Shown: positions 8,843-18,251, numbered from the stretch's first letter. The stretch: DNA of 64,000 nt from Neobacillus kokaensis (GCF_014656545.1 NZ_BNDS01000017.1:49733-113732); one strand, 5' to 3'. Numbers and translations: made by a program. The notes: generated from the sequence alone by a model not told the origin.

Positions 8843-8883
8843 AAAAGCGGCCTGCACCTTTGATAAATGCAGCCGCCTTTTGC
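8842..8883 (-). terminator. Terminator of the yaaR-flhO-flhP operon
   Basis: Minus-strand stem AAAAGGCGGCTGCA with TGCAGGCCGCTTTT, followed by more T. It begins immediately after the flhP stop codon. Confidence 0.85.
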
Positions 8884-9660
8884 TTACGATCTCATAATTC
8901 CATTTGCGATTCCCATCATCTGATCCGCATAGCTGAGGGCGCGGGCGTTTGCTTGGTAGCCTCTCTGCGCTTTGATCATATCGGTCATTTCCTGGTTTAA
9001 ATCGACATTCGATGATTCTAGAAATCCTTGTTTAATCTGCGCATTAGAACTAACGGTAGTAACGGCTCCATCAGTTAACCGGTATACCCCGCCCTCTTCC
9101 ATTAACAGCTGCGGATTGCTGAAGTCAACTAAGCCAATACGCTGGTTTGTCCCTCCAATTGTTCCATCGCTAGACACCATGAAGTCCTTGCCGCGCACCC
9201 ATTCAATCGAATTACCATTTTGGTCAAGGAGCACATCGCCGTGAACATTGACAAGCTGAAACCGGCCTGCCCCAACTGGCGTTTGCTGAAACGCACCGCC
9301 TCTTGTATACAAAGTTTCCTTACCGGAGTCTGTTGTTCTTCGCACTTGGAAATAGCCGCTGCCAGCAATCATGAAATCAAACGGCTTATCGGTTTGCTTA
9401 GGAATTCCTTGAGTTAAGTCCAATGGGGTAGCAGCAATTCGCGATCCAAAGGTTGTCCGAATCCCAAGCGGGGACAAGCGGCCAGCCTCCTTCTCCGTCT
9501 CAGCCTGGTTTTGAATTGAAACCGTCAGATTCTCAGAAAATGCAGCTTCTCTCCGTTTGAAGCCAGTTGTTTCCACATTGGAAATATTATTAGCAATCGT
9601 ATCAAGCTTTCCCTGATAGGCTCGAACCCCCATGGAGGCAATCAGTAAAGATGTATTCAT
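8884..9660 (-). CDS. flhP: Flagellar basal-body rod protein FlhP (FlgG-like)
   Basis: 258 residues. The N-terminal rod signature (MNTSLLIASMGVRAYQGKLD, then NNISNVETTGFKRREA) and the C-terminal helix (SSNVDLNQEMTDMIKAQRGYQANARAL) are those of FlgF/FlgG proteins. In B. subtilis FlhO and FlhP form the distal rod. The RBS is GGGAGG. It is 5 bp downstream of flhO and is the last gene of a three-gene operon with a strong terminator. The name FlhP rather than FlgG is chosen because it is paired with FlhO away from the main fla/che cluster genes. Confidence 0.9.
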   Translation of the reverse strand: MNTSLLIASMGVRAYQGKLDTIANNISNVETTGFKRREAAFSENLTVSIQNQAETEKEAGRLSPLGIRTTFGSRIAATPLDLTQGIPKQTDKPFDFMIAGSGYFQVRRTTDSGKETLYTRGGAFQQTPVGAGRFQLVNVHGDVLLDQNGNSIEWVRGKDFMVSSDGTIGGTNQRIGLVDFSNPQLLMEEGGVYRLTDGAVTTVSSNAQIKQGFLESSNVDLNQEMTDMIKAQRGYQANARALSYADQMMGIANGIMRS

Positions 9661-9665
9661 ACCAG

Positions 9666-10508
9666 CTATACCCTCCCAATCGTACTTAATTGTTCAAGTG
9701 TTTTATCATAAGTCTGGAGGACCTTTTGATTGGCCTCGTACAAGCGAATGTTGGTCATCATGTCGGTGATCGTCTGTGATGTATCGACGTTCGATTGCTC
9801 AATCATTTTATGATGCAGCTGCAAGCCAGCCGGAAGCGCCCGCTGCTGAATAGCAGGATTTGCCCCATCCAGCTCATACAGCCCATTGTCTTTTTTAATT
9901 AATTGATGAGGATTATTGACGATGACCATTCCAAGGGAACCAATGGTTCTGGCGCGTGCCGCGTCACCCGGATGGACAACGATTTCACCATTCCCTTGAA
10001 TCGAAATGTCTCCTCCAGACAGCTCCGTGTCTGCAATCGGCCTGCCGTTTTTTCCTAAAATCAAATCCCCTGATGCCGTTGTCAACTGCCCGTTTCCATT
10101 AACGGCAAACCGGCCGTTGCGAGTGAATTGGATGCTGCCATCAGCTGTTTGCACGGAAAAAAAGGCCGCGGGCTGAGTAGTTTTCCCGTTTGCAGTGACC
10201 GGGGCAAGTGCCTGATCGTTAATCGCCACGTCAAACGGCATGTTCGTACTCACAAGACTCCCCTGTGAGAACAGCGGCAAGGTTTCCTGGTTGTACACCC
10301 CCATCGAAAGTGTTCCGATTCTTGGAGCCCTTCCTGTACCTTCCCCCTGATTAATGCGTTGCAGCAGCATTTCCGGAAAGGACCGTAATGGGCTGGCATC
10401 CTGTTTAAATCCTGGAGTTTCCACATTGGCTAAATTATTTGTCAGGGCATTTTGCTTTCTCTGCAGTGCAATCATGCCGGATGCAGCAGTATTGATTCCT
10501 CGCAGCAT
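9666..10508 (-). CDS. flhO: Flagellar basal-body rod protein FlhO (FlgF-like)
   Basis: 280 residues with the rod-protein N-terminus MLRGINTAASGMIALQRKQN and NNLANVETPGFKQDASP, and a C-terminal EQSNVDTSQTITDMMTNIRLYEANQK helix region. It is a FlgF/G-type rod component, partner of the next gene flhP (5-bp gap). RBS GAGGAG precedes the ATG. In B. subtilis flhOP follow mbl; here a YaaR-family gene stands upstream instead. Confidence 0.9.
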   Translation of the reverse strand: MLRGINTAASGMIALQRKQNALTNNLANVETPGFKQDASPLRSFPEMLLQRINQGEGTGRAPRIGTLSMGVYNQETLPLFSQGSLVSTNMPFDVAINDQALAPVTANGKTTQPAAFFSVQTADGSIQFTRNGRFAVNGNGQLTTASGDLILGKNGRPIADTELSGGDISIQGNGEIVVHPGDAARARTIGSLGMVIVNNPHQLIKKDNGLYELDGANPAIQQRALPAGLQLHHKMIEQSNVDTSQTITDMMTNIRLYEANQKVLQTYDKTLEQLSTIGRV

Positions 10509-10523
10509 AACTTGTTCACTCCT

Positions 10524-10961
10524 CTACGTGTATAAATTGACCAACAATCCCTTGATCTCACCGATTGTTTTTAGCAGATTAATAGAGCTAGATTGTTTTT
10601 CCATCACTTGTTCTGAGAGCTTGATCAGCTGTTCATCAATTTGTTTAATAATTTTCAGCCGTTTCTCTCGACCATTCGGCTGAAAGTGCCGATACTCTTC
10701 TAAGGAATAACCGTTTTGTGCTACCTCTTTCAAAAAATCCTGAATGCTTTGCTTATACGCTAACAAATCATTTACGGATTGGGAAGTAACCAGCCGATTG
10801 CCATTACGGTTCAGCACATTCAAGAGATTCTGCAAGGGCTCCTGTGTTAAATCAACTTGGGTCTCTTGAAAAACTTGTTGAAAGGAAGGAGATTCTTTCC
10901 CTCGTTCTCTTACGGAAATAAAGCGATCCTGCTTGATTCCGTGAGTATGATCAATTTTCAA
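10524..10961 (-). CDS. YaaR-family (DUF327) flagellar-associated protein
   Basis: 145 residues starting at a TTG with AAAGGAGG upstream (MKIDHTHGIKQDRF). The sequence is largely helical; FLKEVAQNGYSLEE and EKRLKIIKQIDEQLIKLSEQ match the DUF327/YaaR pattern. The family has no firm biochemical role. Its position as first gene of an operon with flhO and flhP and divergent from motAB suggests a flagellar assembly or motility role, which is inference from context only. Confidence 0.75.
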   Translation of the reverse strand: MKIDHTHGIKQDRFISVRERGKESPSFQQVFQETQVDLTQEPLQNLLNVLNRNGNRLVTSQSVNDLLAYKQSIQDFLKEVAQNGYSLEEYRHFQPNGREKRLKIIKQIDEQLIKLSEQVMEKQSSSINLLKTIGEIKGLLVNLYT

Positions 10962-11053
10962 GGTAATCCTCCTTTCACCAAAAGGGTATGTCGAATTTTA
11001 CCGATTCACGTTTTTTTAAAAACTAAATTAAAGATAAACCAAAGGAGAAAATT

Positions 11054-11854
11054 ATGTCTAGTATTTTTGGAATTATTTTGGCACTTCTTGTCATTGGCTT
11101 TGGAATGATTCTAAAAGGGGCACCGCTTGCTTCCTTGAACAATCCAGCGGCTTACTTGATTATTTTTGGCGGAACAGCAGCTGCTTTGCTGATTGCCTTT
11201 CCGTTTCGAGAAATGAAAAAATTTCCGAAACTATTAAAAATTGCTCTATTTGAACCGAAACTCCCTTCAAAATCAGAACAGGTGGCAAAATTAATAGAAT
11301 GCGCTGAAACTGCCAAAAAGGAAGGCTTTCTAGCATTAGAGGAAATTGCTGAATCAGCGCAGGATCCCTTTTTTAAAAAAGGGCTGGAGATGATCATTGA
11401 CGGCTACGAGGCAGAATTCATCGAAGAGGTTTTGTTGGATGAAGTGGAAGCCATTGAACAGCGGCACAAGGCAGGAGCGCTTATTTTCTCACAAGCAGCT
11501 ACATATGCACCGTCTTTGGGTGTGCTTGGAGCGGTAGTAGGACTGATTGCGGCACTTGGTTCGTTATCAGAAATTGAAAAAATCGGCCATTCGATAGCCG
11601 CTGCCTTCATTGCAACATTACTTGGGATTTTTTCAGGATATGTGCTTTGGAATCCGTTAGCAAATAAATTAAAGCGGCTTTCGAAGTTAGAGCAGGAATT
11701 GAAGCTGTTGATTATTGAAGGGCTCCTTTCGATTTATCAAGGGGTTTTACCGAGCGCCTTAGAGAAAAAACTGTCCGTCCATGTCCCGCCGTCCGAACGT
11801 AAGCGAACGGAAAAAACTGAGAGCGAACCACAGCTGGAGGAAAAAACAGCATGA
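11054..11854 (+). CDS. motA: Flagellar motor stator protein MotA
   Basis: 266 residues with four membrane helices: two near the N-terminus, and two in the C-terminal half (TYAPSLGVLGAVVGLIAAL and AAAFIATLLGIFSGYVLW). The cytoplasmic loop carries EVEAIEQRHKAGA as in B. subtilis MotA. With MotB it forms the ion channel that drives flagellar rotation. AAAGGAG precedes the ATG. Its stop overlaps the motB start (ATGA). A SigD promoter is expected in the 92-bp gap shared with the divergent YaaR gene, but I see only a weak candidate. Confidence 0.95.
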   Translation: MSSIFGIILALLVIGFGMILKGAPLASLNNPAAYLIIFGGTAAALLIAFPFREMKKFPKLLKIALFEPKLPSKSEQVAKLIECAETAKKEGFLALEEIAESAQDPFFKKGLEMIIDGYEAEFIEEVLLDEVEAIEQRHKAGALIFSQAATYAPSLGVLGAVVGLIAALGSLSEIEKIGHSIAAAFIATLLGIFSGYVLWNPLANKLKRLSKLEQELKLLIIEGLLSIYQGVLPSALEKKLSVHVPPSERKRTEKTESEPQLEEKTA

Positions 11855-12576
11855 GGAAACGGAAAAGGGCTTTTCATCCAGACTACGAAGAACATATCGA
11901 TGAATCATGGCTGATTCCATATGCCGATTTACTGACATTACTGCTGGCCTTATTTATTGTCTTATACGCAGCCAGCACGATTGATAAAGAAAAATATCAA
12001 TCGATTATGGAGTCATTTCAATCAGAGCTGACTGGAACAAAAATCGCTAATCAGCAGGTTGGTCTTTCTCCAACACCGCCTTCGCCGGAGCAGGGGAAAG
12101 CGATGCCGGTACAAAAAGGCAACGATCAGGACCTGGATGGTTTAAAACACCGACTGGAAGGGTATATAACAAAAAACAGTCTGCAGGATAAGGTTACACT
12201 CCGGGAGACAAAAAAAGGGATTGAAGTGTCGTTAAAAGAGGTTGTGTTGTTTGATTCGGGAAAAGCAGAGCTGAAGGAGCGGTCGCACAAAACCTTGAAC
12301 GGAATCGTTGGATTAATTAATACCGTTCCAAATCCAATCAGTATCGAGGGTCATACGGACAATGTCCCGGCTTATAATACGGTCTATTCCTCCAACTGGG
12401 AACTATCGGCCGCACGGGCGGCAAGTGTACTTCACTACTTCGAAACACACAAAGTAGCACCAAAGCGCATGCAATTCTCCGGATACGGCGAATACAAGCC
12501 ACTATACCCAAACGACTCAGATAAGAACCGTCAAGCCAACCGCCGTGTCACCATCGTCATCTTGCGAAATAGCTAG
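11851..12576 (+). CDS. motB: Flagellar motor stator protein MotB
   Basis: 241 residues: a basic N-terminus, one membrane helix with the ion-binding Asp (IPYADLLTLLLALFIVLYAAS), a linker, and an OmpA/MotB peptidoglycan-binding domain (SIEGHTDNVPA ... SAARAASVLHYF ... NRQANRRVTIVIL). Val in FIVLYA fits a proton-type rather than a sodium-type (MotS) stator, although this is inferred. It overlaps motA by 4 bp. Confidence 0.95.
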   Translation: MRKRKRAFHPDYEEHIDESWLIPYADLLTLLLALFIVLYAASTIDKEKYQSIMESFQSELTGTKIANQQVGLSPTPPSPEQGKAMPVQKGNDQDLDGLKHRLEGYITKNSLQDKVTLRETKKGIEVSLKEVVLFDSGKAELKERSHKTLNGIVGLINTVPNPISIEGHTDNVPAYNTVYSSNWELSAARAASVLHYFETHKVAPKRMQFSGYGEYKPLYPNDSDKNRQANRRVTIVILRNS

Positions 12577-12586
12577 CGAGACAGGG

Positions 12587-12615
12587 GGAACGGGGCTTCC
12601 GTTCCTTTCCTATTT
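12587..12615 (+). terminator. Terminator of motAB
   Basis: Stem GGAACGG (12587-12593) with CCGTTCC (12599-12605), loop 5 nt, followed by TTTCCTATTTGTTTT. Confidence 0.65.
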
Positions 12616-12652
12616 GTTTTATAAAAGTTTTTATAAAAATGGCTATTAAGGC

Positions 12653-12688
12653 TAAACATTTTGCCTTAGGCTGTCGATATACTATAAT
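12653..12688 (+). promoter_or_regulatory. Overlapping SigD-like and SigA-like promoters for riboswitch transcript
   Basis: TAAA (12653-12656), 16-nt spacer, GTCGATAT (12673-12680) matches SigD with one mismatch and uses the same 16-nt spacer as the flgM promoter. TTGCCT (12661-12666), 16-nt spacer, TATAAT (12683-12688) could serve SigA. Either would give a transcript starting about 75-80 nt before the aptamer. Confidence 0.6.
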
Positions 12689-12767
12689 AGGCGATACTAG
12701 TAAATGTAATTTTTTTGAAGCTAGCACATTTTATCTAGTCACAATTATTATAGTTAAGTAACAAAAA

Positions 12768-12853
12768 TGAAAGGCAAAATCACTGAAAGGTGATGACGCA
12801 AAGCTATAGGGGCTTCCGTCATGTAAATTGACAAAGTCAGCCAGCTGCCATCA
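12768..12853 (+). promoter_or_regulatory. Cyclic-di-GMP-I (GEMM-I) riboswitch
   Basis: The conserved GEMM-I framework is present in order: GGCAAAA, helix CAC with GUG closed by a GAAA tetraloop, then GACGCAAAGC, the tetraloop receptor region, a helix GGCU with AGCC, and a closing GCUGCC. The aptamer ends about 10 nt before an AAAGGAG ribosome site and 22 nt before an ATG. No terminator is seen between aptamer and gene, so control of translation initiation is more likely than attenuation; this is inference. Confidence 0.88.
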
Positions 12854-12874
12854 ATTACAAAGGAGAAATTATTG

Positions 12875-13012
12875 ATGTCAAAAAGTTTATGGATCACACC
12901 AGAAGAACATCTTCGAAAGAAAAAAGTGAAGAAAAATCTTCTCTACGTTTCTTTAATGCTTGGAACTGCTATCCTAAGCACATTGGTAACTATAGCAACC
13001 TATCAATTTTAG
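12875..13012 (+). CDS. 45-residue single-pass membrane protein under riboswitch control
   Basis: ATG at 12875 with AAAGGAG upstream. The product begins MSKSLWITPEEHLRKKKVKK, has one hydrophobic segment (residues about 22-42, LLYVSLMLGTAILSTLVTIA), and ends TYQF. The highly basic HLRKKKVKK stretch just before the helix predicts a cytoplasmic N-terminus. I do not recognise a family. It is the only gene between the c-di-GMP riboswitch and a strong hairpin, so it is the direct regulatory target. It follows motAB and is preceded by a SigD-like promoter, suggesting a small effector of the motile/sessile switch. Its function is unknown. Confidence 0.82.
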   Translation: MSKSLWITPEEHLRKKKVKKNLLYVSLMLGTAILSTLVTIATYQF

Positions 13013-13019
13013 GCAAAAC

Positions 13020-13075
13020 AGAGGGACGGTTCCCATGCTTCCTAGAAGGAGGCATGAGAACCGTCTCTTTGTTTT
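13020..13075. terminator. GGGACGGTTC-type hairpin acting as convergent terminator
   Basis: A 20-odd-bp imperfect stem: AGAGGGACGGTTCCCATGC pairs with GCATGAGAACCGTCTCT, followed by TTTGTTTT on the plus strand. It sits between the riboswitch gene stop and the GH101 stop. It is one member of a hairpin family repeated through the window. Confidence 0.75.
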
Positions 13076-13083
13076 ATGCACAT

Positions 13084-16000
13084 TTAATCTATTTGTTTGA
13101 TACGGAGGTTATCGAGGATAAACGTCCCCTCACCCGTATGCATGGTGATAGGGGAGCCATCATTAAAGATTCCAATATAGGTTTGCCCATTTTCAGAACC
13201 TGTTACAATAATTTCGGCAGTTCTTGTTTCAGTTGAAGCAGGAAGTGAATCATTCACGCTCAAACCTTTGACACCATTAATATTTCTAGCGTCTATTTCC
13301 TGATCGCCAGAGATGATGCGGAATGAATTAGCTGTTGTTTGATAGTCAAACGAAACTTTATAGGTTACACCCGGTTTAAAGGTGAAGTGCTGCGGAATAG
13401 TGCGATAAACTAAACCAGCATTTCCACTATTGGTTTTCACGGACCAATTTCCACCTATTACATCATCGATTACCTTTGCATTTGCCCAGCCCTTTTGAGT
13501 GTAAGGAGCATGCAGTTCTGCTAAATGGGTACGATTATCCGCTACTCCTTCAATATTGCCAATGACAAATGGGTATATGCCTTGTACTACCGATTCGAAG
13601 TCTTGAACGAATTGATTAGAAGAAACATAATTATTTAATGTTTTTTGTACAATTCGAATGTCATCAAATTCTGTGTTACCCTCACCCGCTTCACGGGTTA
13701 ATGTTATTACAGCCGTATCATTTTGAGCTGTAAAGCTAACCTGCATTCTTTGCATTTTGCTATTATACCCGTTAGTTGATGCATGTGAATCGGCCTTTAC
13801 ATAGTTCTTTTGCAAGCTGCGAAGCGTACTGTTACTTACGTCTTTCAATGCACCAGTCACCTTAATGGAAGCTTTGGCATCACTATTGTTTTCAATATAA
13901 ACCTCTGCGACATAATCTTTACCCGGTTCTAAATCAGTTAAAGTACGAGTAACAGAAGTTGGTTTTGACGGACTGTCAATATTTAAATAGTAGTCACCGC
14001 TGCTTAATTGGCGCGCACTGCCGGTTTGGCTTGTACGTTGGACGCTAACCGATGTTTTGTCGCCGGCAACTTTTGTATATTTATCCTCAACAGTACCGGT
14101 ATTAAATCCTGAGTCATATACATGATTTCCGGTGCTCCACTCATCAACCTGAGCCCCTTTATTTTTCCCTGCAACCACAACATATGGAGTTGCTGGTTCA
14201 GCCGTTAATGTGACTTGGTTTTGAACTACCTTCACTTTTTGTTTTTTGGCCCGACCTTGATCCGTCAATTTGTAGACATAAACTTTTGACACACCCTTAT
14301 ATTCATCCGGGAGTGTCCAGGTTGTGGTTCCCCCTTCTAAATTCCAATGATATAACTTATGAGAATCAGAGGTTGGGTTTTTAAAATCTTGATCTACCCA
14401 CGGAATTAAATAGGTATGTTCGTCCAGCACAACTTGACCATTAAGAGTCATCAAACGTTCCCGGGAATTATCTTTTCTTGTTACAACTACGACATCCCCG
14501 TTGCTTGGATCCTTCAATTTAATTTCATTTTCAAGATTCGTCTTCGTTGGATCGCCGTCCACCTTACTCCAGTTGGTCACATAATATTTTTGAAGAAATT
14601 TAGTCGGCAGGTTCGTATCAAACGTTGTCCGGATAAAGTTATCAAAATTACGATCTGATCCCCAGCCTTCAAAACCGGCCAATTCATAGCCGCCTAGCAA
14701 TGGATTGTCAGCTGTACCGCCAAATGCTGGGTTATTCAATACCCAGGAATCCTTTTGGTGGTTGCTGATAAACCGAAGTACATCGGAGTTGAGGCCTTTG
14801 CTTGCTGCTCCGCCGTAGTTTTTATCAACTGCCCAATGCTGCCAGGTTGATGTATTGACCATAGAAGTGCCAAACTCGGTCGTTAACCGCCAGCCTCTCT
14901 CCTTAAATTGTTCCGTAATACGATTAGATTCCCATTGGTTTTGGTACCAAACATCCAAATAAACGTAATCGAGACCCGGTGCAGCCGCCTTTAATTGGTC
15001 AAGTCGTTTGGCACGGCTTCCCGAATACAAATCTTTTAATTTATTAATCGTGTAAGACTGATCTAACCATCCCCAGCCTTTAGAATTAGGTCCGTCAATA
15101 AAGCCATCGTTAAAAGCTTTAGCTTCCGGATACACTTCTTGTGCGTTAATGTGAACACCAACCTGCGTATTATACTTATGGGCTCCTGCAATTAAGGTGT
15201 TCAAATCTTTTGCTCCGCCCATCCGCTCACCTACGTCACCATAATCCGGATGCCCGCTGTCATGCCCTTCATTTGCATAGCCTTTGAGGAGCACTGACTG
15301 GCCTAATCCATCGGTAGCAAGAGCAACCTTTTTAATATTATCCAATGTTTTAAGGAATGGCTGCTGTGCTTGTGAACCGAAGTTCATGACAATACGCATT
15401 CCAACATTATTATTGACATCCTGATAGAATGGTATTTCCTGCATAATGTCGCGGTAGACAATCGCACCATCCTGCCAATCGACTTGTTTGTCGTCATTCA
15501 TATCTTCTGCAATGGCAATTTTAACAGTAGGTTTTGTTGCCTGTGGCTCTGGCATAAAATTGCGATGGTAATAGAACAGATTGGAGCTAAGCCCCATTGC
15601 TTTATCTCCATTACTATTTTCATAGCGGTTAGCCACTATGTTTCCATAACCATCGACTTCTGAACTCGACCAGACGCCGGCACTTAACTGTCCATTTGAC
15701 AAGAAACCAGTATAATAGCGATTAGTCGATCCTATGCCAGACATAGATGAATCCACTTTCACATCAACATCGCCTGGTTTTGTTACATCACCGCTCAAGG
15801 TTGTCAATTTTGCATTGGCGTCATTTTCACTAGAATTTACAGAAATAAAGTTCATCCCTGGCAGCTCGATTGTTTCAATCTTCGCGCTTCCAGCATTTTT
15901 AATTTCATTAAAGCTATAAATCACCTGGTTTTTATTCACTTTTAAGGATAGCTTAAAAACAGCGTCCAAATTCTTACTTTGATCCTTGGCAGTTAATGTA

Positions 16001-16872
16001 TACATAGCCTCACTGTCATTGACCTTATCAAAGGCTACTTCAGGAGTATATAATTTTCCATTTACCTTTAGCTTATAAACAGGGGATTCCTGCCCGTTCA
16101 TCACTTTATCGCCAACTCTGTATTGAACGACACGTGGAAAAACCTCGTCAACATCAACTTCCATATAATTAGATTTTAATGTATTAAGTACTGGCGGTTT
16201 GTTAGTTTCTTCCGGAACATCAGATCGCCAAATTTCCATTAAAACTTGACTGTCTTGGGTTCCATATCTTCCTAATTTTATTGCCTCTGGTGCATCATAC
16301 AAATTTTTAACTGCATCATTTAGTGTGACTTTATCAAACAAAATAGTTCCATTTAATGTCGCACTGATTGTTGCCCCATTGTAATCAATTTTAATCTTGT
16401 ACTCATTTCCTGGCTGCGGAAGATCTTTAGGTCTATTGCTTTGAAGATAGGTCCCCTGCCCATTATATTTGTATTGCCAGAACCAGCCACCGCTATCATA
16501 GCCGATAAATACGAAGTTATTTATATCTTTAAAGTGTGGATAAAACCCAAATCTAGTTACGCTTCCTTCTGTTTCCGGCACAAAGGTATACTCCATTGTT
16601 CCAGATTCTTTAGCTGCAGCATCAGATTTCCTGAATATCGCTGCCTTAGCCCCGTTGTCATTCCCTTCACCTGTTCCAAGTCTTGTGTAAATTTTTGATT
16701 CTTGGTCGACAATTTCATTTACTTCTTTACCTACAGTTGAAACAGTTACCCAAGGATTGGTTAATTCTGCTGCTGTACTTTTTAGAACAGGCAGACCGGG
16801 TAGAAACGAGGTAAGAATCAAAATAATAGATAGGATGATTGAAGATCCTCTCCTGAAAGAATTGCTTTCCAT
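13084..16872 (-). CDS. Secreted endo-alpha-N-acetylgalactosaminidase, GH101
   Basis: 1262 residues. The signal peptide (residues 1-34) is followed by a LamG-like jelly-roll region (about 90-220), a beta-sandwich, the GH101 catalytic barrel (about 450-800) and C-terminal carbohydrate-binding-like beta domains. Likely catalytic residues are Asp640 (YVYLDVW, nucleophile) and Glu666 (RLTTEFG, acid/base), by analogy with characterised GH101 enzymes. The family releases Gal-beta1,3-GalNAc from Ser/Thr of mucin-type glycoproteins. RBS AAAGGAGGAG precedes the ATG. No LPXTG or SLH anchor is seen. It is monocistronic, with hairpin downstream. Weak CcpA-like sites lie 270-400 bp upstream. Confidence 0.9.
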   Translation of the reverse strand: MESNSFRRGSSIILSIILILTSFLPGLPVLKSTAAELTNPWVTVSTVGKEVNEIVDQESKIYTRLGTGEGNDNGAKAAIFRKSDAAAKESGTMEYTFVPETEGSVTRFGFYPHFKDINNFVFIGYDSGGWFWQYKYNGQGTYLQSNRPKDLPQPGNEYKIKIDYNGATISATLNGTILFDKVTLNDAVKNLYDAPEAIKLGRYGTQDSQVLMEIWRSDVPEETNKPPVLNTLKSNYMEVDVDEVFPRVVQYRVGDKVMNGQESPVYKLKVNGKLYTPEVAFDKVNDSEAMYTLTAKDQSKNLDAVFKLSLKVNKNQVIYSFNEIKNAGSAKIETIELPGMNFISVNSSENDANAKLTTLSGDVTKPGDVDVKVDSSMSGIGSTNRYYTGFLSNGQLSAGVWSSSEVDGYGNIVANRYENSNGDKAMGLSSNLFYYHRNFMPEPQATKPTVKIAIAEDMNDDKQVDWQDGAIVYRDIMQEIPFYQDVNNNVGMRIVMNFGSQAQQPFLKTLDNIKKVALATDGLGQSVLLKGYANEGHDSGHPDYGDVGERMGGAKDLNTLIAGAHKYNTQVGVHINAQEVYPEAKAFNDGFIDGPNSKGWGWLDQSYTINKLKDLYSGSRAKRLDQLKAAAPGLDYVYLDVWYQNQWESNRITEQFKERGWRLTTEFGTSMVNTSTWQHWAVDKNYGGAASKGLNSDVLRFISNHQKDSWVLNNPAFGGTADNPLLGGYELAGFEGWGSDRNFDNFIRTTFDTNLPTKFLQKYYVTNWSKVDGDPTKTNLENEIKLKDPSNGDVVVVTRKDNSRERLMTLNGQVVLDEHTYLIPWVDQDFKNPTSDSHKLYHWNLEGGTTTWTLPDEYKGVSKVYVYKLTDQGRAKKQKVKVVQNQVTLTAEPATPYVVVAGKNKGAQVDEWSTGNHVYDSGFNTGTVEDKYTKVAGDKTSVSVQRTSQTGSARQLSSGDYYLNIDSPSKPTSVTRTLTDLEPGKDYVAEVYIENNSDAKASIKVTGALKDVSNSTLRSLQKNYVKADSHASTNGYNSKMQRMQVSFTAQNDTAVITLTREAGEGNTEFDDIRIVQKTLNNYVSSNQFVQDFESVVQGIYPFVIGNIEGVADNRTHLAELHAPYTQKGWANAKVIDDVIGGNWSVKTNSGNAGLVYRTIPQHFTFKPGVTYKVSFDYQTTANSFRIISGDQEIDARNINGVKGLSVNDSLPASTETRTAEIIVTGSENGQTYIGIFNDGSPITMHTGEGTFILDNLRIKQID

Positions 16873-17765
16873 TTTTCTCCTCCTTTGAGATATTAATGTT
16901 TTCTACTAGCGAATTAGCACATTTCTATAGCAAATCACCCCCTTAATTGCCTATAGGAATGTAAATACAATGATAAAAATAGCAAACTAGTAATTATGGG
17001 TTGACATGTTGTTAGGTGCACATTAGGTAGAGTTTTAGATTAAAATCTTCTTTTCATGGTATTTGACAATATGAGGATAATACCTGTTGTGATATCATGT
17101 TTGGAGTTTTCTTATGGATGGCAGTTTTTTGAGGAGGATGGAGTGGAAGCGTTGTTAATTATTCTTAAAATGCCGATCCCCCATGCTCTCTGGTTATGAA
17201 AAATGTTTATTAATAAACTTAGTGATAACACTATTTAGGTTAATTAAACTTCTTCTAAGAGCGCTTTCAATAAACAGATAGTAGAGTAAAATTTTTTATT
17301 TGATTATACCCTCAACAGGTTGATGGGTCAATTAGTTTGATACTATTCATTCGAAAAATTTAAGACATAGAAAATCCGTTCAAGCAATAAAACGAACTTT
17401 CCTTCTATTAAAAATACCATCCCTCTCCAAACTTCGACTAATTTCCCCGGGAATATTATTAATAAACGTCTGCTAAAACAGCTGCAAAACTAGACTAAAT
17501 CAAGGATTCCCCTTAGAACGGCGGGAAATTTGCCGAAAAATAAGAAGATCACTTTGATGGTGTCAGGTACTAAATTGATAGAAAAATCATACGAAATCCC
17601 TCAATATCCCCTTCAATATTACCTTTCCCGTCATTAAATGGTGTTTTCCACGCCTTTTTTTACTCCAGATTAGGATTATCACTGTTCGACCAATTACGCC
17701 ATTCCCAGTATGGTAAAGGTACCCGGGAATACATGGTAAGCGCGCTTTCCTGAAGGGATTTCGCA
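16873..17765. other. 893-bp intergenic region without a supported gene
   Basis: I see no convincing ORF. TGAAAGCGCTCTTA on the minus strand (17257-17270) matches the CcpA cre consensus except near its last two bases. TGGAAGCGTTGTTA at about 17145 is similar. Either might give catabolite control of GH101, but both are imperfect and far from its start. Confidence 0.4.
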
Positions 17766-18248
17766 ATGGAGAGCTTTGAACAGTTGGCAGAACAGTACCA
17801 GCCGATGATTCACAAAATCATCAGCTCCTTACACATTTACAAAAATAAAGATGAGTTTTATCAGGACAGTCTTATTGCACTATGGAAGGCACGCCAACGA
17901 TTTGACCCCGAAAAGGGAAGTTTCACGAATTATGCTTATACTTATATTAAAGGGACCTTGTTGATGGGATTGAGAAATTCTTCAAAAGAAGAAGAACGGA
18001 AAATTTGCCCGAAGGAGGAATTTTGGGAACTGCTTGAGGACCCTTCAGTCAGCATTAGAAGAATAGTCAGCGATCGTTTGGGCGATTTTGACTGCCAAAA
18101 CCTGACGGAAAATCAAAGAAAGTGGCTGTACTATACTGTCCATTATGGGTTATCGATCAAAGAAATCGCCGATCAGGAAAATGTATCACTATCAGCTGTC
18201 AAAGGATGGCGTGCTGGAGCGCGGGCGAAGCTGCAGGGGCGAAAGTAG
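17766..18248 (+). CDS. Small sigma-70 family sigma factor
   Basis: 160 residues with region 2 (FEQLAEQYQPMIHKIISS ... DEFYQDSLIALWKARQRFDP ... FTNYAYTYIKGTLL) and a C-terminal region 4 helix-turn-helix (LSIKEIADQENVSLSAVKGW). It lacks region 3 and so is ECF-like. RBS AAGGG lies upstream of the ATG. It stands alone: no anti-sigma gene or operon partner, long empty DNA upstream and a terminator downstream. Its regulon cannot be read from the window. The closest general class is the short sigma factors annotated YlaC/SigO-like in Bacillaceae. Confidence 0.85.
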   Translation: MESFEQLAEQYQPMIHKIISSLHIYKNKDEFYQDSLIALWKARQRFDPEKGSFTNYAYTYIKGTLLMGLRNSSKEEERKICPKEEFWELLEDPSVSIRRIVSDRLGDFDCQNLTENQRKWLYYTVHYGLSIKEIADQENVSLSAVKGWRAGARAKLQGRK

Positions 18249-18251
18249 TTT

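Noticed and set aside
12889..13236. 115-residue plus-strand ORF near the riboswitch
   Set aside because: It is out of frame with the RBS-led 45-residue gene and runs through a terminator hairpin into antisense of GH101.
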